Notes: generated by a model not told the origin, from the sequence alone. Positions 8,972 through 18,108 are shown, counted from the first letter of the stretch. The stretch: DNA of 64,000 nt from DATFVA01 sp963832715 (GCA_963832715.1 CAWHVB010000009.1:124001-188000); one strand, 5' to 3'. Program-made: numbers and translations.

Positions 8972-10672
8972 TCAATCTTCAATTTTGTCCATGAGGCGGA
9001 AAATCGGGTAAATATTTTCTCTCCTGTCAAAATAGACCGACTTCCTGTAAAAATAATCCAGTCTTTCCTGCGGATTATTTCTAAATCCCTCATCTTCTTT
9101 TATTTTCTTCTCAAATTCATTCTTTAGATTGATATCATCTTTTAACATTTTCTGTGCAAGCGGTTCCATAATAAAATCTTCAGCGTATTCTTTTCTTTCA
9201 AAGAAAGTATTGAAGAATCCCCAGCTTAAGAATGAATCCGGAGCTTCCGGCTCCAGCAAGTTTGCGATAATCCTGAGCCCCCTTTGCCTCGTCTTTATAA
9301 TGAACGTCCCCCTTGGAAAACTGATCTGTTCAGTTAAAACCTCGCACGTTACAGATACTCCCTGCCTGCCTTCGTAAGGTTTTTCGGCAAAGCTGTATCC
9401 AGTGATATGATATTTTTCAACTGTGAATAACCTTGGCTCATTCAGTTCTTCTGTTCTGATCCCATGCAGTTTTATTCGCCCGATTATATTCCGGAACTCC
9501 TTTGGTATAATATACACCGTAGGAAGATGAACCCTTTTTGTAATTTTTACTTTGTTATATACCGGAATATTAATATCTATAGGTTTTCCGGTGTATCGTT
9601 TGATGCTGGTTCCTGTTATCCCGCTATCTTCTTTCTGATATTCAATCCCCTTGAAATTCCTCAGCTCGTATTCATTCGTTCCCGCAAAGGCTATTGGAAA
9701 TGAAGTTTTACCGTCTGCGTATCTCTTCACCGTCTCCCGGTCGGCTTTCCTGTTTATTTCTTTCAATTCTTTAAAGTTTTCATTTAGATACTCCAGGGCT
9801 GATTCCATCATTGCTTTGGTAGAATGTACTCTGTTGCCGAAAGGTTTAAGTGAATGTGTTTCAATCAAAAGAAGCAGCCTGTTCTGCAGTGCAGAGTATC
9901 CGTTCGAATACATTGGTCGGGAAGCCCAGTCAGTGATTCCTTCCTCAAGTTCCTTCTTTAACAGTTCAATATAAGTTGCACTTAAAAAACCTTTCTTCTC
10001 CACTTCAGTTTTAATGTTTGGAAGAAATTTCTTCTGCCCCCATTTACTTAAAGCTCCAAAAATAATCTGGTGTTTTTCCATCCCGTATGTTATGTGATAC
10101 TGATAATCCATTCCGTTAGTTGTATGGTTATCGATATAGAAATCCGGAACCCAGGTAGAGAATAATCGCAGCAATGCTCTCATCTCAGGAGTATCTGCTT
10201 TCATAAAATCACGGTTAAGGTTCAGGTTTAACGCCGTTGTTCTGAACCCCATCATACGCGGACCATCCTGGTTTGGACGGTTATAAGGACTTAACCTTTC
10301 ATGACCATCTACGTTAAGTATGGGAATAACGAGTAAAATAAGATTATCCAGAAGATGCTTTTTCTCTTTTGTTATTAAAATCTCCCTCAGCAGCAGCATC
10401 GAAGCATCTTTGCCTTCAATTTCACCCGGGTGGATCCCGTTCTGAATCAGAATTATCGCTTTCCCGCTTCGTTTTGCCCTCTGCGGTGTAAAATGGTTCC
10501 CTTTTGACACAATAAGACAGTTAATCTCCCTTCCCTGCGAAGAACAGCCTAAGGAAATGAACCTGGCCATATTAGTCTTCAGAGCAAAATTCTTAAAATA
10601 CTCCATCGTTTCTTTGTACCCGGGAGATTCCGTTTCACCCGATTGCTCGAAGTGCGTTATCCATTCATTCAT
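8972..10672 (-). CDS. M14 family zinc carboxypeptidase, cytosolic type
   Basis: A 566-residue metallopeptidase of the M14 family without a signal peptide. The zinc ligand motif HPGE is seen in IQNGIHPGEIEGKDASMLLL. The third ligand is probably in DFYIDNHTTNGMDYQYHITY. The substrate-binding Asn-Arg pair lies in NLNLNRDFMKADTPEMRALL, and a candidate catalytic Glu is in LLLIETHSLKPFGNRV. The C-terminal 200 residues form an uncharacterised extension (IDINIPVYNKVKITKRVHLP, VSVTCEVLTEQISFPRGTF) known from the larger M14 proteins of Bacteroidota. The substrate is not predictable. It is divergent from the protoporphyrinogen oxidase gene, with 90 bases between the starts. Confidence 0.85.
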   Translation of the reverse strand: MNEWITHFEQSGETESPGYKETMEYFKNFALKTNMARFISLGCSSQGREINCLIVSKGNHFTPQRAKRSGKAIILIQNGIHPGEIEGKDASMLLLREILITKEKKHLLDNLILLVIPILNVDGHERLSPYNRPNQDGPRMMGFRTTALNLNLNRDFMKADTPEMRALLRLFSTWVPDFYIDNHTTNGMDYQYHITYGMEKHQIIFGALSKWGQKKFLPNIKTEVEKKGFLSATYIELLKKELEEGITDWASRPMYSNGYSALQNRLLLLIETHSLKPFGNRVHSTKAMMESALEYLNENFKELKEINRKADRETVKRYADGKTSFPIAFAGTNEYELRNFKGIEYQKEDSGITGTSIKRYTGKPIDINIPVYNKVKITKRVHLPTVYIIPKEFRNIIGRIKLHGIRTEELNEPRLFTVEKYHITGYSFAEKPYEGRQGVSVTCEVLTEQISFPRGTFIIKTRQRGLRIIANLLEPEAPDSFLSWGFFNTFFERKEYAEDFIMEPLAQKMLKDDINLKNEFEKKIKEDEGFRNNPQERLDYFYRKSVYFDRRENIYPIFRLMDKIED

Positions 10673-10712
10673 TTGGTGCTTTATTTGTATGTTCTAAAGT
10701 TCTCATTTATTT

Positions 10713-10735
10713 GGTAAATTACCATAATATTTTTG
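10713..10735 (+). promoter_or_regulatory. Possible promoter and operator before the protoporphyrinogen oxidase gene
   Basis: TATTTTTG (10728-10735) fits the Bacteroidota -7 element TAnnTTTG, 27 bases before the start codon. Just upstream lies the 11-bp dyad GGTAA-A-TTACC (10713-10723). A TTTG occurs upstream but only 14 bases away, which is short of the usual 19-20, so the -33 element is not convincing. Confidence 0.35.
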
Positions 10736-10762
10736 ATATTATGTAATTAAAATTAGGCATAA

Positions 10763-12143
10763 ATGAGCAAAAAAGTTGTAATTCTCGGTGCCGGGATTTC
10801 GGGACTGACATCAGCATATTTTCTTGCAAAAGAAGGATTTGATGTAACTATACTTGAAAAGAAAAAAGAAGTAGGCGGGTCGATTGATACTTTAAGAGAA
10901 AAAGGGTTTTTGTTCGATAGAGGACCTAATAGCGGACTTGAAACCACTCCTGTTTTATCCAAAATTGTGTCCGATCTTAAGCTTGAAGATGATCTTGTTT
11001 ATGCAAATAAGGAAGCTTCCAAACGCTATATCCTCCGCGATAATATGCTGCACCCCCTGCCAATGAACCCGCCGGCATTTATTAAGACAAGGTTGTTCAG
11101 CAGTAAGGCTAAAACAAGGTTGTTTGCAGAGCCTTTTATCGGACGATCAAAAGACGGCTATTACCAGAGTATTGCAGATTTTGTTAAACGCAGACTGGGA
11201 CAGGAATTTCTCGATTATGCTATAAACCCTTTCGTTGCAGGAGTTTATGCCGGTAACCCCGAGGAATTAAGCGTTAAATCTTCATTCCCTAAATTGTATG
11301 AACTCGAGGAGAAATACGGGGGACTAATCGTCGGTACTATCAAAAGTATCAGAGAAAGAAGACAGAGAGCTGAGAAATCTAAACAGAGTGCGAGAATGTT
11401 TTCGTTTGCAGATGGAATGCAGAAGCTGCCTAACTCAATTGCTTCTTATCTTGGTAATAGAGTTCATACTTTTTGTGATGTAACTTCAATCGAAAAAAAT
11501 GATAATGGCTTCAAAATAAAATATAATAACGCCGGCCATCTTAAAGAGATTGATTGCGATATTCTACTATCTACTGTGCCGGCGTATATAGCTGCCGGGT
11601 TGTTTAAGCACTTGGGACGAGAAACTTTATGAACACCTTGATAAAATATATTATCCCCCTGTGCTGGCTTTAATGTTAGGCTATAATAAGGACAGTATCC
11701 GGCAGGCACTCGATGGTTTCGGATTCCTTGTTCCCGCAAAAGAAAGACGTTCATTCCTCGGAGCAATATGGAGTTCAGTAATATTTCCGAACCGCTCTGA
11801 TGATGATAAAGCTGCTTTCACCTTGTTTGTCGGGGGCGCACGTGATCCCGAAATCGGCAGCATTGACAAAGAATTACTTATTAAAAAGGTGCGCGGTGAG
11901 TTTGAAAAGATTATGGGAATAACCGAGGATCCGGTTTATATCGGATATAAATATTGGGCGAAGTCTATTCCCCAGTATAACCTAGGTTATATTGAACACG
12001 AGAGATATTTTGATGAATTCGAGAGAAATAATCCCGGACTCTATTTCAGCGGCAATTACCGCGGCGGCATTTCAATCGGGGATTGTTTGAAAAATGCTGA
12101 ACTGATTTCCGAACGAATAGTTAAAGAATCAGGAAAAAATTAG
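10763..12143 (+). CDS. hemG: Protoporphyrinogen oxidase (FAD-dependent), one frame break
   Basis: An FAD-dependent protoporphyrinogen IX oxidase of the HemY/HemG type (about 460 residues), oxidising protoporphyrinogen IX to protoporphyrin IX. The N-terminal dinucleotide-binding motif is KVVILGAGISGLTSAYFLAK, followed by DVTILEKKKEVGGSI. The C-terminal FAD motif is GLYFSGNYRGGISIGDCLKN. The first frame stops at 11632 after KHLGRETL. The continuation DEKLYEHLDKIYYPPVLAL is in the next frame and runs to 12143. Removing one G from the GGG at about 11614-11618 restores KHLDEKLYEH, so an indel in a homopolymer is the simplest reading. The symbol hemY is also used for this type. It follows hemN and precedes hemB, as expected for a heme cluster. 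Confidence 0.85.
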
Positions 12144-12154
12144 AATGAAATTAA

Positions 12155-12174
12155 CCCCGGGATGAATCCAGGGG
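12155..12174 (+). terminator. Stem-loop downstream of hemG
   Basis: CCCCGGGA (12155-12162), loop TGAA, TCCAGGGG (12167-12174), an 8-bp stem with one mismatch, followed by ATTTAG. It lacks a good T-run, so it may be a weak terminator or a dispersed repeat. Confidence 0.4.
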
Positions 12175-12279
12175 ATTTAGAATCAAAAATTAAATACATG
12201 ACCGTTTTAACCTGAGGATCAAAAATAAATATTAATTATTTAACGTTAAAAACGGTTAATCCAGAATAAAGGAATAAAA

Positions 12280-12663
12280 GTGTTTATTTTCGAAAAAACG
12301 CAAGCATACGGAAACCCGGTAGTCGATAAAAGCCTTCATTTTGCCATTAGAATTGTCAGATTGTATAGATACCTGATAAAAAAAGATAAAGATATGTTTG
12401 CTGTTTATAATCAACTATTGAAATCAGGCACTTCAATAGGCGCAAACATTTCCGAATCCCAAGGTGCAGCTTCAACCAAAGATTTTTTAAATAAACTAAG
12501 CATCTCATTGAAAGAAGGTTTTGAAACTGATTATTGGTTAAGAGTATTGTATGGAAGCGAAATATTAGACATAAATGAATTTGAAAGTTTAGACTCAGAT
12601 AATAAAGAACTGATAAAATTACTTATTTCTATTATAAAGACTTCCAAAAAAAAATTAGATTGA
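12280..12663 (+). CDS. Four-helix-bundle protein (23S rRNA IVS / S23-like family)
   Basis: A 127-residue all-helical protein of the four-helix-bundle family named after proteins encoded in 23S rRNA intervening sequences. Family signatures are KSLHFAIRIVRLYRYL, LLKSGTSIGANISESQGAAS, KDFLNKLSISLKEGFETDYW and LRVLYGSEIL. The function is unknown. Members are often free-standing genes. The start is GTG at 12280, preceded by AAAGGAATAAAA. It stands alone between hemG and hemB, and such genes are frequently gained and lost. No rRNA is nearby, so a link to 23S processing is not supported here. Confidence 0.85.
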   Translation: MFIFEKTQAYGNPVVDKSLHFAIRIVRLYRYLIKKDKDMFAVYNQLLKSGTSIGANISESQGAASTKDFLNKLSISLKEGFETDYWLRVLYGSEILDINEFESLDSDNKELIKLLISIIKTSKKKLD

Positions 12664-12667
12664 CTCT

Positions 12668-12717
12668 AATTGTTAATTATACATTGTTAATTATAAATTA
12701 TTAATTGTTAATTGTTC
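12668..12717. repeat. AT-rich tandem TTGTTAATTA-type repeats
   Basis: Four imperfect copies of a (A)TTGTTAATT(A) unit fill the gap just before the hemB ribosome binding site (CAGGAGAACCC-ATG). They could be a promoter-associated AT tract or a replication-slippage repeat. No -33/-7 element is evident. Confidence 0.5.
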
Positions 12718-12727
12718 AGGAGAACCC

Positions 12728-13714
12728 ATGGCAATATACCCCGTAAAAAGAATGAGAAGACTTCGCTATAACCCTCTCGTCAGAGATATGGTTAGAGAAA
12801 CAGAGCTGTCAAAAAACGATTTTATATATCCCTTGTTTGTTGTTCCGGGAGAAAACATAAATAAACCCATTAAATCAATGCCCGGTGTATCTCAGCTTTC
12901 AATTGATAATGCTGTAAAAGAATGTAAACAAGTCGAGTCCCTTGGCATTCCCGCAGTAATTATGTTCGGCATACCATCCCATAAAGATGAGAAAGGCTCA
13001 GAAGCATATGATCCGGAAGGCATCATTCAGCGTGCTGTGCGTGCAATAAAAGCCGAAGTTAAAAACCTGCTTGTTATTACCGATGTCTGTATGTGTGAAT
13101 ACACCTCTCACGGACATTGCGGTTTGCTAAACGGAGAAGAGATCCTGAATGACGAAACTGTAGCACTTCTTGCAAAAGAATCACTCACTCACGTACAGGC
13201 TGGCGCGGATATCGTTGCTCCCTCTGACATGATGGATGGACGAGTAGCTGCAATCAGGGAAATACTAGATGATAATGGATATCAGAAAACTCCGATTATG
13301 AGTTATGCGGTTAAATATTCATCTGGATATTACGGACCCTTCCGCGACGCTGCTGAATCTGCTCCTGCCTTCGGCGATAGAAGGTCCCATCAGATGGATA
13401 TAGCTAATAGCGATGAGGCTATGCGTGAAGCAGAATCAGATATTGAAGAAGGAGCCGATATAATAATGGTTAAACCTGCAGGTCCTTATCTTGATATTAT
13501 ACGAAGAGTGAAGGATAGGTTTGGAATGCCGACGGCAGCTTACCAGGTAAGTGGTGAATATGCAATGATAAAAGCCGCTGGAATAAACGGCTGGATTGAC
13601 GAAGAACGCGTAATGATTGAATCATTAATGTCTATTAAGCGTGCCGGAGCGGATATGTTCTTAACTTATTTTGCAAAGGATGCCGCACGCTGGCTTGATA
13701 AGAACAGAAGATAA
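12728..13714 (+). CDS. hemB: Delta-aminolevulinic acid dehydratase (porphobilinogen synthase)
   Basis: A 328-residue HemB, the normal length, which condenses two 5-aminolevulinate molecules to porphobilinogen in the cytosol. The active-site lysines are in SYAVKYSSGYYGPFRDA (about K194) and IIMVKPAGPYLDII (about K248). The catalytic zinc cysteines are present in DVCMCEYTSHGHCG, so this is a zinc-type enzyme. The substrate-binding segment GDRRSHQMD is intact. AGGAG stands six bases before the ATG. The stop overlaps the start of the next gene by one base (TAATG), so the two are co-transcribed. This is one of the most certain calls in the window. Confidence 0.97.
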   Translation: MAIYPVKRMRRLRYNPLVRDMVRETELSKNDFIYPLFVVPGENINKPIKSMPGVSQLSIDNAVKECKQVESLGIPAVIMFGIPSHKDEKGSEAYDPEGIIQRAVRAIKAEVKNLLVITDVCMCEYTSHGHCGLLNGEEILNDETVALLAKESLTHVQAGADIVAPSDMMDGRVAAIREILDDNGYQKTPIMSYAVKYSSGYYGPFRDAAESAPAFGDRRSHQMDIANSDEAMREAESDIEEGADIIMVKPAGPYLDIIRRVKDRFGMPTAAYQVSGEYAMIKAAGINGWIDEERVMIESLMSIKRAGADMFLTYFAKDAARWLDKNRR

Positions 13715-14070
13715 TGAATATAGAACAGGTAAGAGAATACTGCCTTCATAAAAAGGGAGTAACTGAAGAACTCCCTTTTAATGAAGATTCACCAGTTTAT
13801 AAGGTAATGGGAAAAATATTCCTGATTGCTAACCTTAATCCGCCTTTTTCAATTAATGTAAAGTGCGATCCCGAAAAGGCTGTTGAACTTCGGGAACGTT
13901 ATTCTGCTGTAACACCTGGATACCATATGAATAAACTTCACTGGAATACTGTGGAAATTGAAGGAACCGTGAAAAACAGCCTGATCGAAGAGTGGATTGA
14001 CCATTCATATGATCTCGTCGTAAATGGATTAAAAAAATCTCTTAGAGAAGAACTAAACAACTACAAATAA
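13714..14070 (+). CDS. MmcQ/YjbR family protein
   Basis: A 118-residue protein of the MmcQ/YjbR family, a CyaY-like small alpha/beta fold thought to bind DNA, with no defined cellular role. The signature is MNIEQVREYCLHKKGVTEEL, then DSPVYKVMGKIFLIANL, SINVKCDPEKAVELRERY, TPGYHMNKLHWNTVEI and the C-terminal DHSYDLVVNGLKKSLRE. Length and order match the family. It overlaps hemB by one base and is translationally coupled to it. No link to heme synthesis is known to me. Confidence 0.9.
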   Translation: MNIEQVREYCLHKKGVTEELPFNEDSPVYKVMGKIFLIANLNPPFSINVKCDPEKAVELRERYSAVTPGYHMNKLHWNTVEIEGTVKNSLIEEWIDHSYDLVVNGLKKSLREELNNYK

Positions 14071-14095
14071 TAAATCACAAATTGCCGGGGAATCC

Positions 14096-14821
14096 ATGTT
14101 ATCTAAACTATATACAATTACAATTCTTTTTGTTTTACTTTCAATTCCATTGTTTTCTCAGGAAGCGTTTGACTCCACTGAGATAAAAGCTGAAGTACCA
14201 GCACTGAATGAATTTCACGACGTCATTTATCCTATATGGCACGTTGCTTATCCTTCAAAGGATTATTCAGCTTTGAGAAGCTATGTGAATGATATCGATA
14301 CCGGGGCGCAGAAAATATATGAGGCTAAACTGCCGGGTATTTTACAAGATAAACAGGAAATGTGGGATAAGGGTGTAGATGAATTCAAAGTAGCCTCAGA
14401 GGAGTATAAAAAGATAGCTGCCGGGGATGATGATGAAATGCTGTTGAAGGCTGCCGAAAATCTTCATTCAAAGTTCGAATCTCTGGTCCGTATAGTTCAC
14501 CCTGTTTTGCCTGAACTTGATCAGTTCCACCAAGTGCTTTATATGATTTATCATAAATATCTGCCGCAGGAAAACTATCAGCAGATTTATCTGGTAAGTG
14601 ATGATCTTGTTGCGAAGGCTGAGGCTTTAAACAAAGTAACATTAAAAACAAATGATGTAAAAATGCAGAAGGAATTTGAAGCTAATACTACTCAATTGCT
14701 GCATGCCTGTGATAAATTAAGGGAACAGTTAAAAAGTAATAACTATGAAACTGCAAAATATGGTGTTGAAGATGTTCACCGTGCCTATCAGAAAACAGAA
14801 GCACTATTCGGTATAAAATAA
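14096..14821 (+). CDS. Exported helical protein with internal duplication
   Basis: A 241-residue protein with a signal peptide (MLSKLYTITILFVLLSIPLF, then SQ), so probably periplasmic. The mature part contains two copies of a helical unit: EFHDVIYPIWHVAYPSKDY near residue 40 and QFHQVLYMIYHKYLPQENY near residue 142, each followed by long helices. Conserved His and Tyr in both copies could bind a ligand or metal (inference). I do not recognise a named family. It is preceded by a GGGGAAT leader and lies 14 bases before the aldo/keto reductase, probably in the same transcript. Confidence 0.65.
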   Translation: MLSKLYTITILFVLLSIPLFSQEAFDSTEIKAEVPALNEFHDVIYPIWHVAYPSKDYSALRSYVNDIDTGAQKIYEAKLPGILQDKQEMWDKGVDEFKVASEEYKKIAAGDDDEMLLKAAENLHSKFESLVRIVHPVLPELDQFHQVLYMIYHKYLPQENYQQIYLVSDDLVAKAEALNKVTLKTNDVKMQKEFEANTTQLLHACDKLREQLKSNNYETAKYGVEDVHRAYQKTEALFGIK

Positions 14822-14835
14822 ATCGGAAGGGAATC

Positions 14836-15819
14836 ATGAAATATAGAAAATTAGGTAAATCAAATATTGAGGTATCTGAAATTAGCCTTGGCTGTTGGAC
14901 TTTAGGCGGACTAAACTGGGTGAATGGCGACCCGAATGGCTGGGCAGATGTTAATGAACCGGAAGTAAAAGATGCAGTAGAATACGCAATCGATAACGGG
15001 GTAACTCATTTTGATAATGCAGATGTATACGGCAACGGCAGGGCAGAAAGAATGCTGTCGCGTATACTTGGAAAAAGGACAAATAATTTTATAATAGCCA
15101 CCAAAATCGGCTGGTTTCCCGGAACAGCTGCACACGCTTACGAGCCTGAGCATATCCGTCATCAGTGCGAGCAATCGCTTATAAATCTTAACCGTGACTA
15201 TATCGATATCTACTATTTTCACCATGGTAATTTCGGGGAAAATGACGAGTACCTCGATGGGGCAATTGAAGTTATGTATAAGCTGAGAGATGAAGGAAAG
15301 GTACGGCTTATCGGTCAGTCGGCTTATTCACATTCCGATTTTAGTAAGCTCATTCCGAAGGTTAAACCTGATGTAATCCAGAGTTTCTCCAGCGCAATAG
15401 ATGATCGTTTCCTGCAGGAAGGAACTCCCACAAGAAAACTTCTGGATGAAAATAATATTTCGTTCGTTGCTTTCGGTCCTGTTGCACAGGGACTGCTTCT
15501 TGATAAGTATGATAAAAATAATCCTCCGAAATTTGAAGCTGGCGATCATCGTAAAGATTCTGACCGTTTCAGTAAAGAAAATCTCGCAAAGCTTGAACCG
15601 ATACTTGATAAACTTAAATCAAAGTTTGGTTCGTCTGTGGAAGACCTTGCACGTGCAGCCTTGCAGTATCTGCTTCATTATAAAGAAGTAGGATGTGTAA
15701 TCCCGGGTTTCCGAAATCTTAAACAGGTTAAATCAAATCTTGCAGGGCAGGATAAGCCTCTCACAGATGAAGAATTCAATTACATTAAAAATTTATTTAA
15801 AGACTTTAATAACAAATAA
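14836..15819 (+). CDS. Aldo/keto reductase
   Basis: A 327-residue NAD(P)H-dependent oxidoreductase of the aldo/keto reductase superfamily (TIM barrel). The catalytic tetrad is visible: Asp and Tyr in THFDNADVYGNGRAERMLS, Lys in FIIATKIGWFPG and His in IDIYYFHHGNFG. The start KYRKLGKSNIEVSEISLGCW is typical of the YajO/general stress protein 69 branch. The C-terminal cofactor-binding stretch is EVGCVIPGFRNLKQVKSNL. The physiological substrate is not predictable. GGAAGG stands shortly before the ATG. The gene ends a rightward unit and is followed by a strong hairpin. Confidence 0.9.
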   Translation: MKYRKLGKSNIEVSEISLGCWTLGGLNWVNGDPNGWADVNEPEVKDAVEYAIDNGVTHFDNADVYGNGRAERMLSRILGKRTNNFIIATKIGWFPGTAAHAYEPEHIRHQCEQSLINLNRDYIDIYYFHHGNFGENDEYLDGAIEVMYKLRDEGKVRLIGQSAYSHSDFSKLIPKVKPDVIQSFSSAIDDRFLQEGTPTRKLLDENNISFVAFGPVAQGLLLDKYDKNNPPKFEAGDHRKDSDRFSKENLAKLEPILDKLKSKFGSSVEDLARAALQYLLHYKEVGCVIPGFRNLKQVKSNLAGQDKPLTDEEFNYIKNLFKDFNNK

Positions 15820-15848
15820 ATTTGATCGGTTTTGTAGCATTCTAATAA

Positions 15849-15892
15849 GTTGAAATTGTCATCCTGAGCTCACCGAAGGATGACAATTCAAC
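15849..15892. terminator. Bidirectional stem-loop between convergent genes
   Basis: GTTGAAATTGTCATCCT (15849-15865) and AGGATGACAATTCAAC (15877-15892) form a 16-bp stem with one bulged A. It is placed between the rightward reductase and the leftward peptidase. The core GTCATCCTGAG...AGGATGAC resembles dispersed repeats seen in this group. Confidence 0.65.
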
Positions 15893-15975
15893 TTAAATTC
15901 ACGGGCGATAAGTTCAGAGTCAGATCTCTTTCCCCTTTATGCTGTTGATAACAATAGTTAGGAACCTGTAAAGCA

Positions 15976-15994
15976 GCCTGCCTCACCGGCAGGC
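15976..15994. repeat. GCCTGCC-tcacc-GGCAGGC inverted repeat
   Basis: A perfect 7-bp stem with a 5-base loop, in the convergent gap after the larger hairpin. A related TGCC-TTCA-GGCA hairpin occurs near 873-884. It may be a second terminator or a dispersed palindromic repeat. Confidence 0.5.
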
Positions 15995-16046
15995 GGGTTG
16001 TTCGCTTCCTCGCTTCCATCTCATAACATATTCAGCCACGCGGCTG

Positions 16047-18038
16047 TTATCTGATCAGAATCATCTTTATTGTTTTCACATACCGTCCGGCATTTAACCT
16101 GCAGAAGTATACCCCTGATGGAAGGTTATCCGCTTCAAAATGTACCCGGTGATACCCGCTTTCCATTTCCCTCTGCACCAGGGTTCTGATTTTCTGACCA
16201 ATTGAATTATATGCTTCTAGGGTAACTTCTGTTTTTACCGGGAGTGTAAATTCTATTGAGGTAGACGGATTAAAAGGATTAGGATAATTTTGTTCCAGGG
16301 CAAATTTAATCGGAGCAGTAATTTCAGCTTCTGCAATGTTCGAATATTCAAAGTTCCCGTTGAAATCCACCTGCTTTAAACGGTATCGATATATTCCCGG
16401 CTGAACAGCTTCATCATTAAAAGCATATGAATGGCTTTCTGTTGTCGTGCCATTTCCTTCAACATAACCTATGTTCATCCATTCGTTCTGATCTCTGATT
16501 TCTGACTTCTGACTTCTCTCAATCATAAAGCCCCGGTTATTCGTCTCCGTTGAAGTTCTCCATTCCAATTTGACTACACTTCCGTTGATCACTGCTTCAA
16601 AGGAACTAAGCTCAACCGGCGTAATACTGGGAACAAGTTGAATATCTAGAATGGTGCTTTGAAAATTATTTGCCTGAACATTCGATATAGTTTGACTGAA
16701 ATAATTGTCGGCTGAAAATGTTAATGAATATGTCCCACCGGCAATCATTCTGTAATATGCCCCTGTCACTGAATCGGAATATATTTCAGAATTATCCATA
16801 TCATGACCGGTTATTTCAATTTTTGCCTTAACTGGATTTCCTAAAGTATCAGTTACAATCCCCCTGATCCCGTAATAAGTATTTTCTATATAATCCAGGA
16901 ATGATTCCTTATTATAATACCAGTATGACGGCAGTGAAGAGGCCGACGGAGTTTTAATATCTGATATCTCTATGGTAACCTCTCGGCCATGATGGAAATA
17001 CGTGAAGAAATCCTGCCTGCCCCCTGTTACGCGGTACCATGCATAACCGTTTGTTATACCATCATCAAATCCGCTCATATAGCCTGCAGGACTATTAGCC
17101 TGGGCCGTGTCTGCATATAGATGTGAGATAAGCATCCACCAGGTATTGTCGGGATGAAGTCTCGCCCAGGTGTCCCAGGGATAATTGACTACTTCAGTTC
17201 CTCCGTGGAAGTTTGCTGAAAGAACAAAATTATTATTCTCAGCGAGTGATTTAATTATAATGGTTTCAGGCTGCCACGCATATCCGTCCGGGTGGGGACC
17301 GGCAGCAGGATCAGGAAAATTTCTGTTCAAATCAACACCGTTTGCATTATACCTTGTGGCCCCGTATACTGTATTGTTTCCTCCATGATATGTGCCGTCA
17401 GGATTCGCAAGCGGGTTTATCCAGATCTCATCATTATTAATAAGCGCAGTTAATCTTGCGTCGGTGCCGTAAGATGTTAGCAGTGTATCAATAAGCCGCA
17501 GCATTAAAACATAACCCGTTGCCTCATCACCATGCATAGATGAGGAATACATAAACTGCGGTTCGGCTTCCCGTATGTTTACATTGTCGGATATTTTAAC
17601 AAAGAGTATGTGCCTCCCCTGGACGGTTGTTCCTGCATCAATAAGCTGACATATATCAGGATGATCAGCAGCAAACTGATTCATCATCGTTACATATGCA
17701 TCATAGGTGGGGTAAACGTTCCAATCCAGAATCGATTTTGGGTCATCGCTCATCTTAGGGACAATCAATTTTCCCGGTGCTGTCAGTATAATTAATTCAT
17801 AACCTTGTTTCAAAAATTTGAGGTATTGTTCTTCATTCGCATAAGCATAAGCTGTATCTCCCTTTACGTTGTCAATGGATACCATTTGAGATAGTGCATT
17901 AAGATCAGTTTTGGATGTGAAATGAAATTTAAAATATACTTCAGTGTTTGCTTTGAAGTAGTTATGGTCTAATTCCTGAGAAAGAACCGATCCGGATAAT
18001 AATAAAGTGAGCAGGCTTATTAATAAAGATTTGAACAT
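16047..18038 (-). CDS. Secreted M14 zinc carboxypeptidase with T9SS sorting domain
   Basis: A 663-residue exported metallopeptidase. The start at 18038 (MFKSLLISLLTLLLSGSV) is preferred to an in-frame GTG nine bases earlier because AGGTGG lies just before it. The M14 domain covers about residues 110-390. Zinc ligands are HGDE in SSMHGDEATGYVLMLRLID and His in VLSANFHGGTEVVNYPWD. The substrate pair is in NGVDLNRNFPDP, and the catalytic Glu is in REVTIEISDIKTP. A carboxypeptidase regulatory-like domain (GIRGIVTDTLGNPVKAKIEI), an Ig-like VELSSFEAVINGSVVKLEW domain and a T9SS type A domain (LEQNYPNPFNPSTSIEFTLP) follow. It probably degrades proteins or peptides outside the cell. It lies 62 bases downstream of the four-paralogue operon on the same strand. 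Confidence 0.9.
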   Translation of the reverse strand: MFKSLLISLLTLLLSGSVLSQELDHNYFKANTEVYFKFHFTSKTDLNALSQMVSIDNVKGDTAYAYANEEQYLKFLKQGYELIILTAPGKLIVPKMSDDPKSILDWNVYPTYDAYVTMMNQFAADHPDICQLIDAGTTVQGRHILFVKISDNVNIREAEPQFMYSSSMHGDEATGYVLMLRLIDTLLTSYGTDARLTALINNDEIWINPLANPDGTYHGGNNTVYGATRYNANGVDLNRNFPDPAAGPHPDGYAWQPETIIIKSLAENNNFVLSANFHGGTEVVNYPWDTWARLHPDNTWWMLISHLYADTAQANSPAGYMSGFDDGITNGYAWYRVTGGRQDFFTYFHHGREVTIEISDIKTPSASSLPSYWYYNKESFLDYIENTYYGIRGIVTDTLGNPVKAKIEITGHDMDNSEIYSDSVTGAYYRMIAGGTYSLTFSADNYFSQTISNVQANNFQSTILDIQLVPSITPVELSSFEAVINGSVVKLEWRTSTETNNRGFMIERSQKSEIRDQNEWMNIGYVEGNGTTTESHSYAFNDEAVQPGIYRYRLKQVDFNGNFEYSNIAEAEITAPIKFALEQNYPNPFNPSTSIEFTLPVKTEVTLEAYNSIGQKIRTLVQREMESGYHRVHFEADNLPSGVYFCRLNAGRYVKTIKMILIR

Positions 18039-18108
18039 AGACTCCACCTGAGAATAATTGAAAATTCAACTATTAAAGTTACTTTATTCAGAACTTTAAA
18101 TCGATAAA

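Noticed and set aside
12280..12663. Four-helix-bundle gene as an insertion within 23S rRNA
   Set aside because: No rRNA sequence flanks it; it is a free-standing gene between hemG and hemB.
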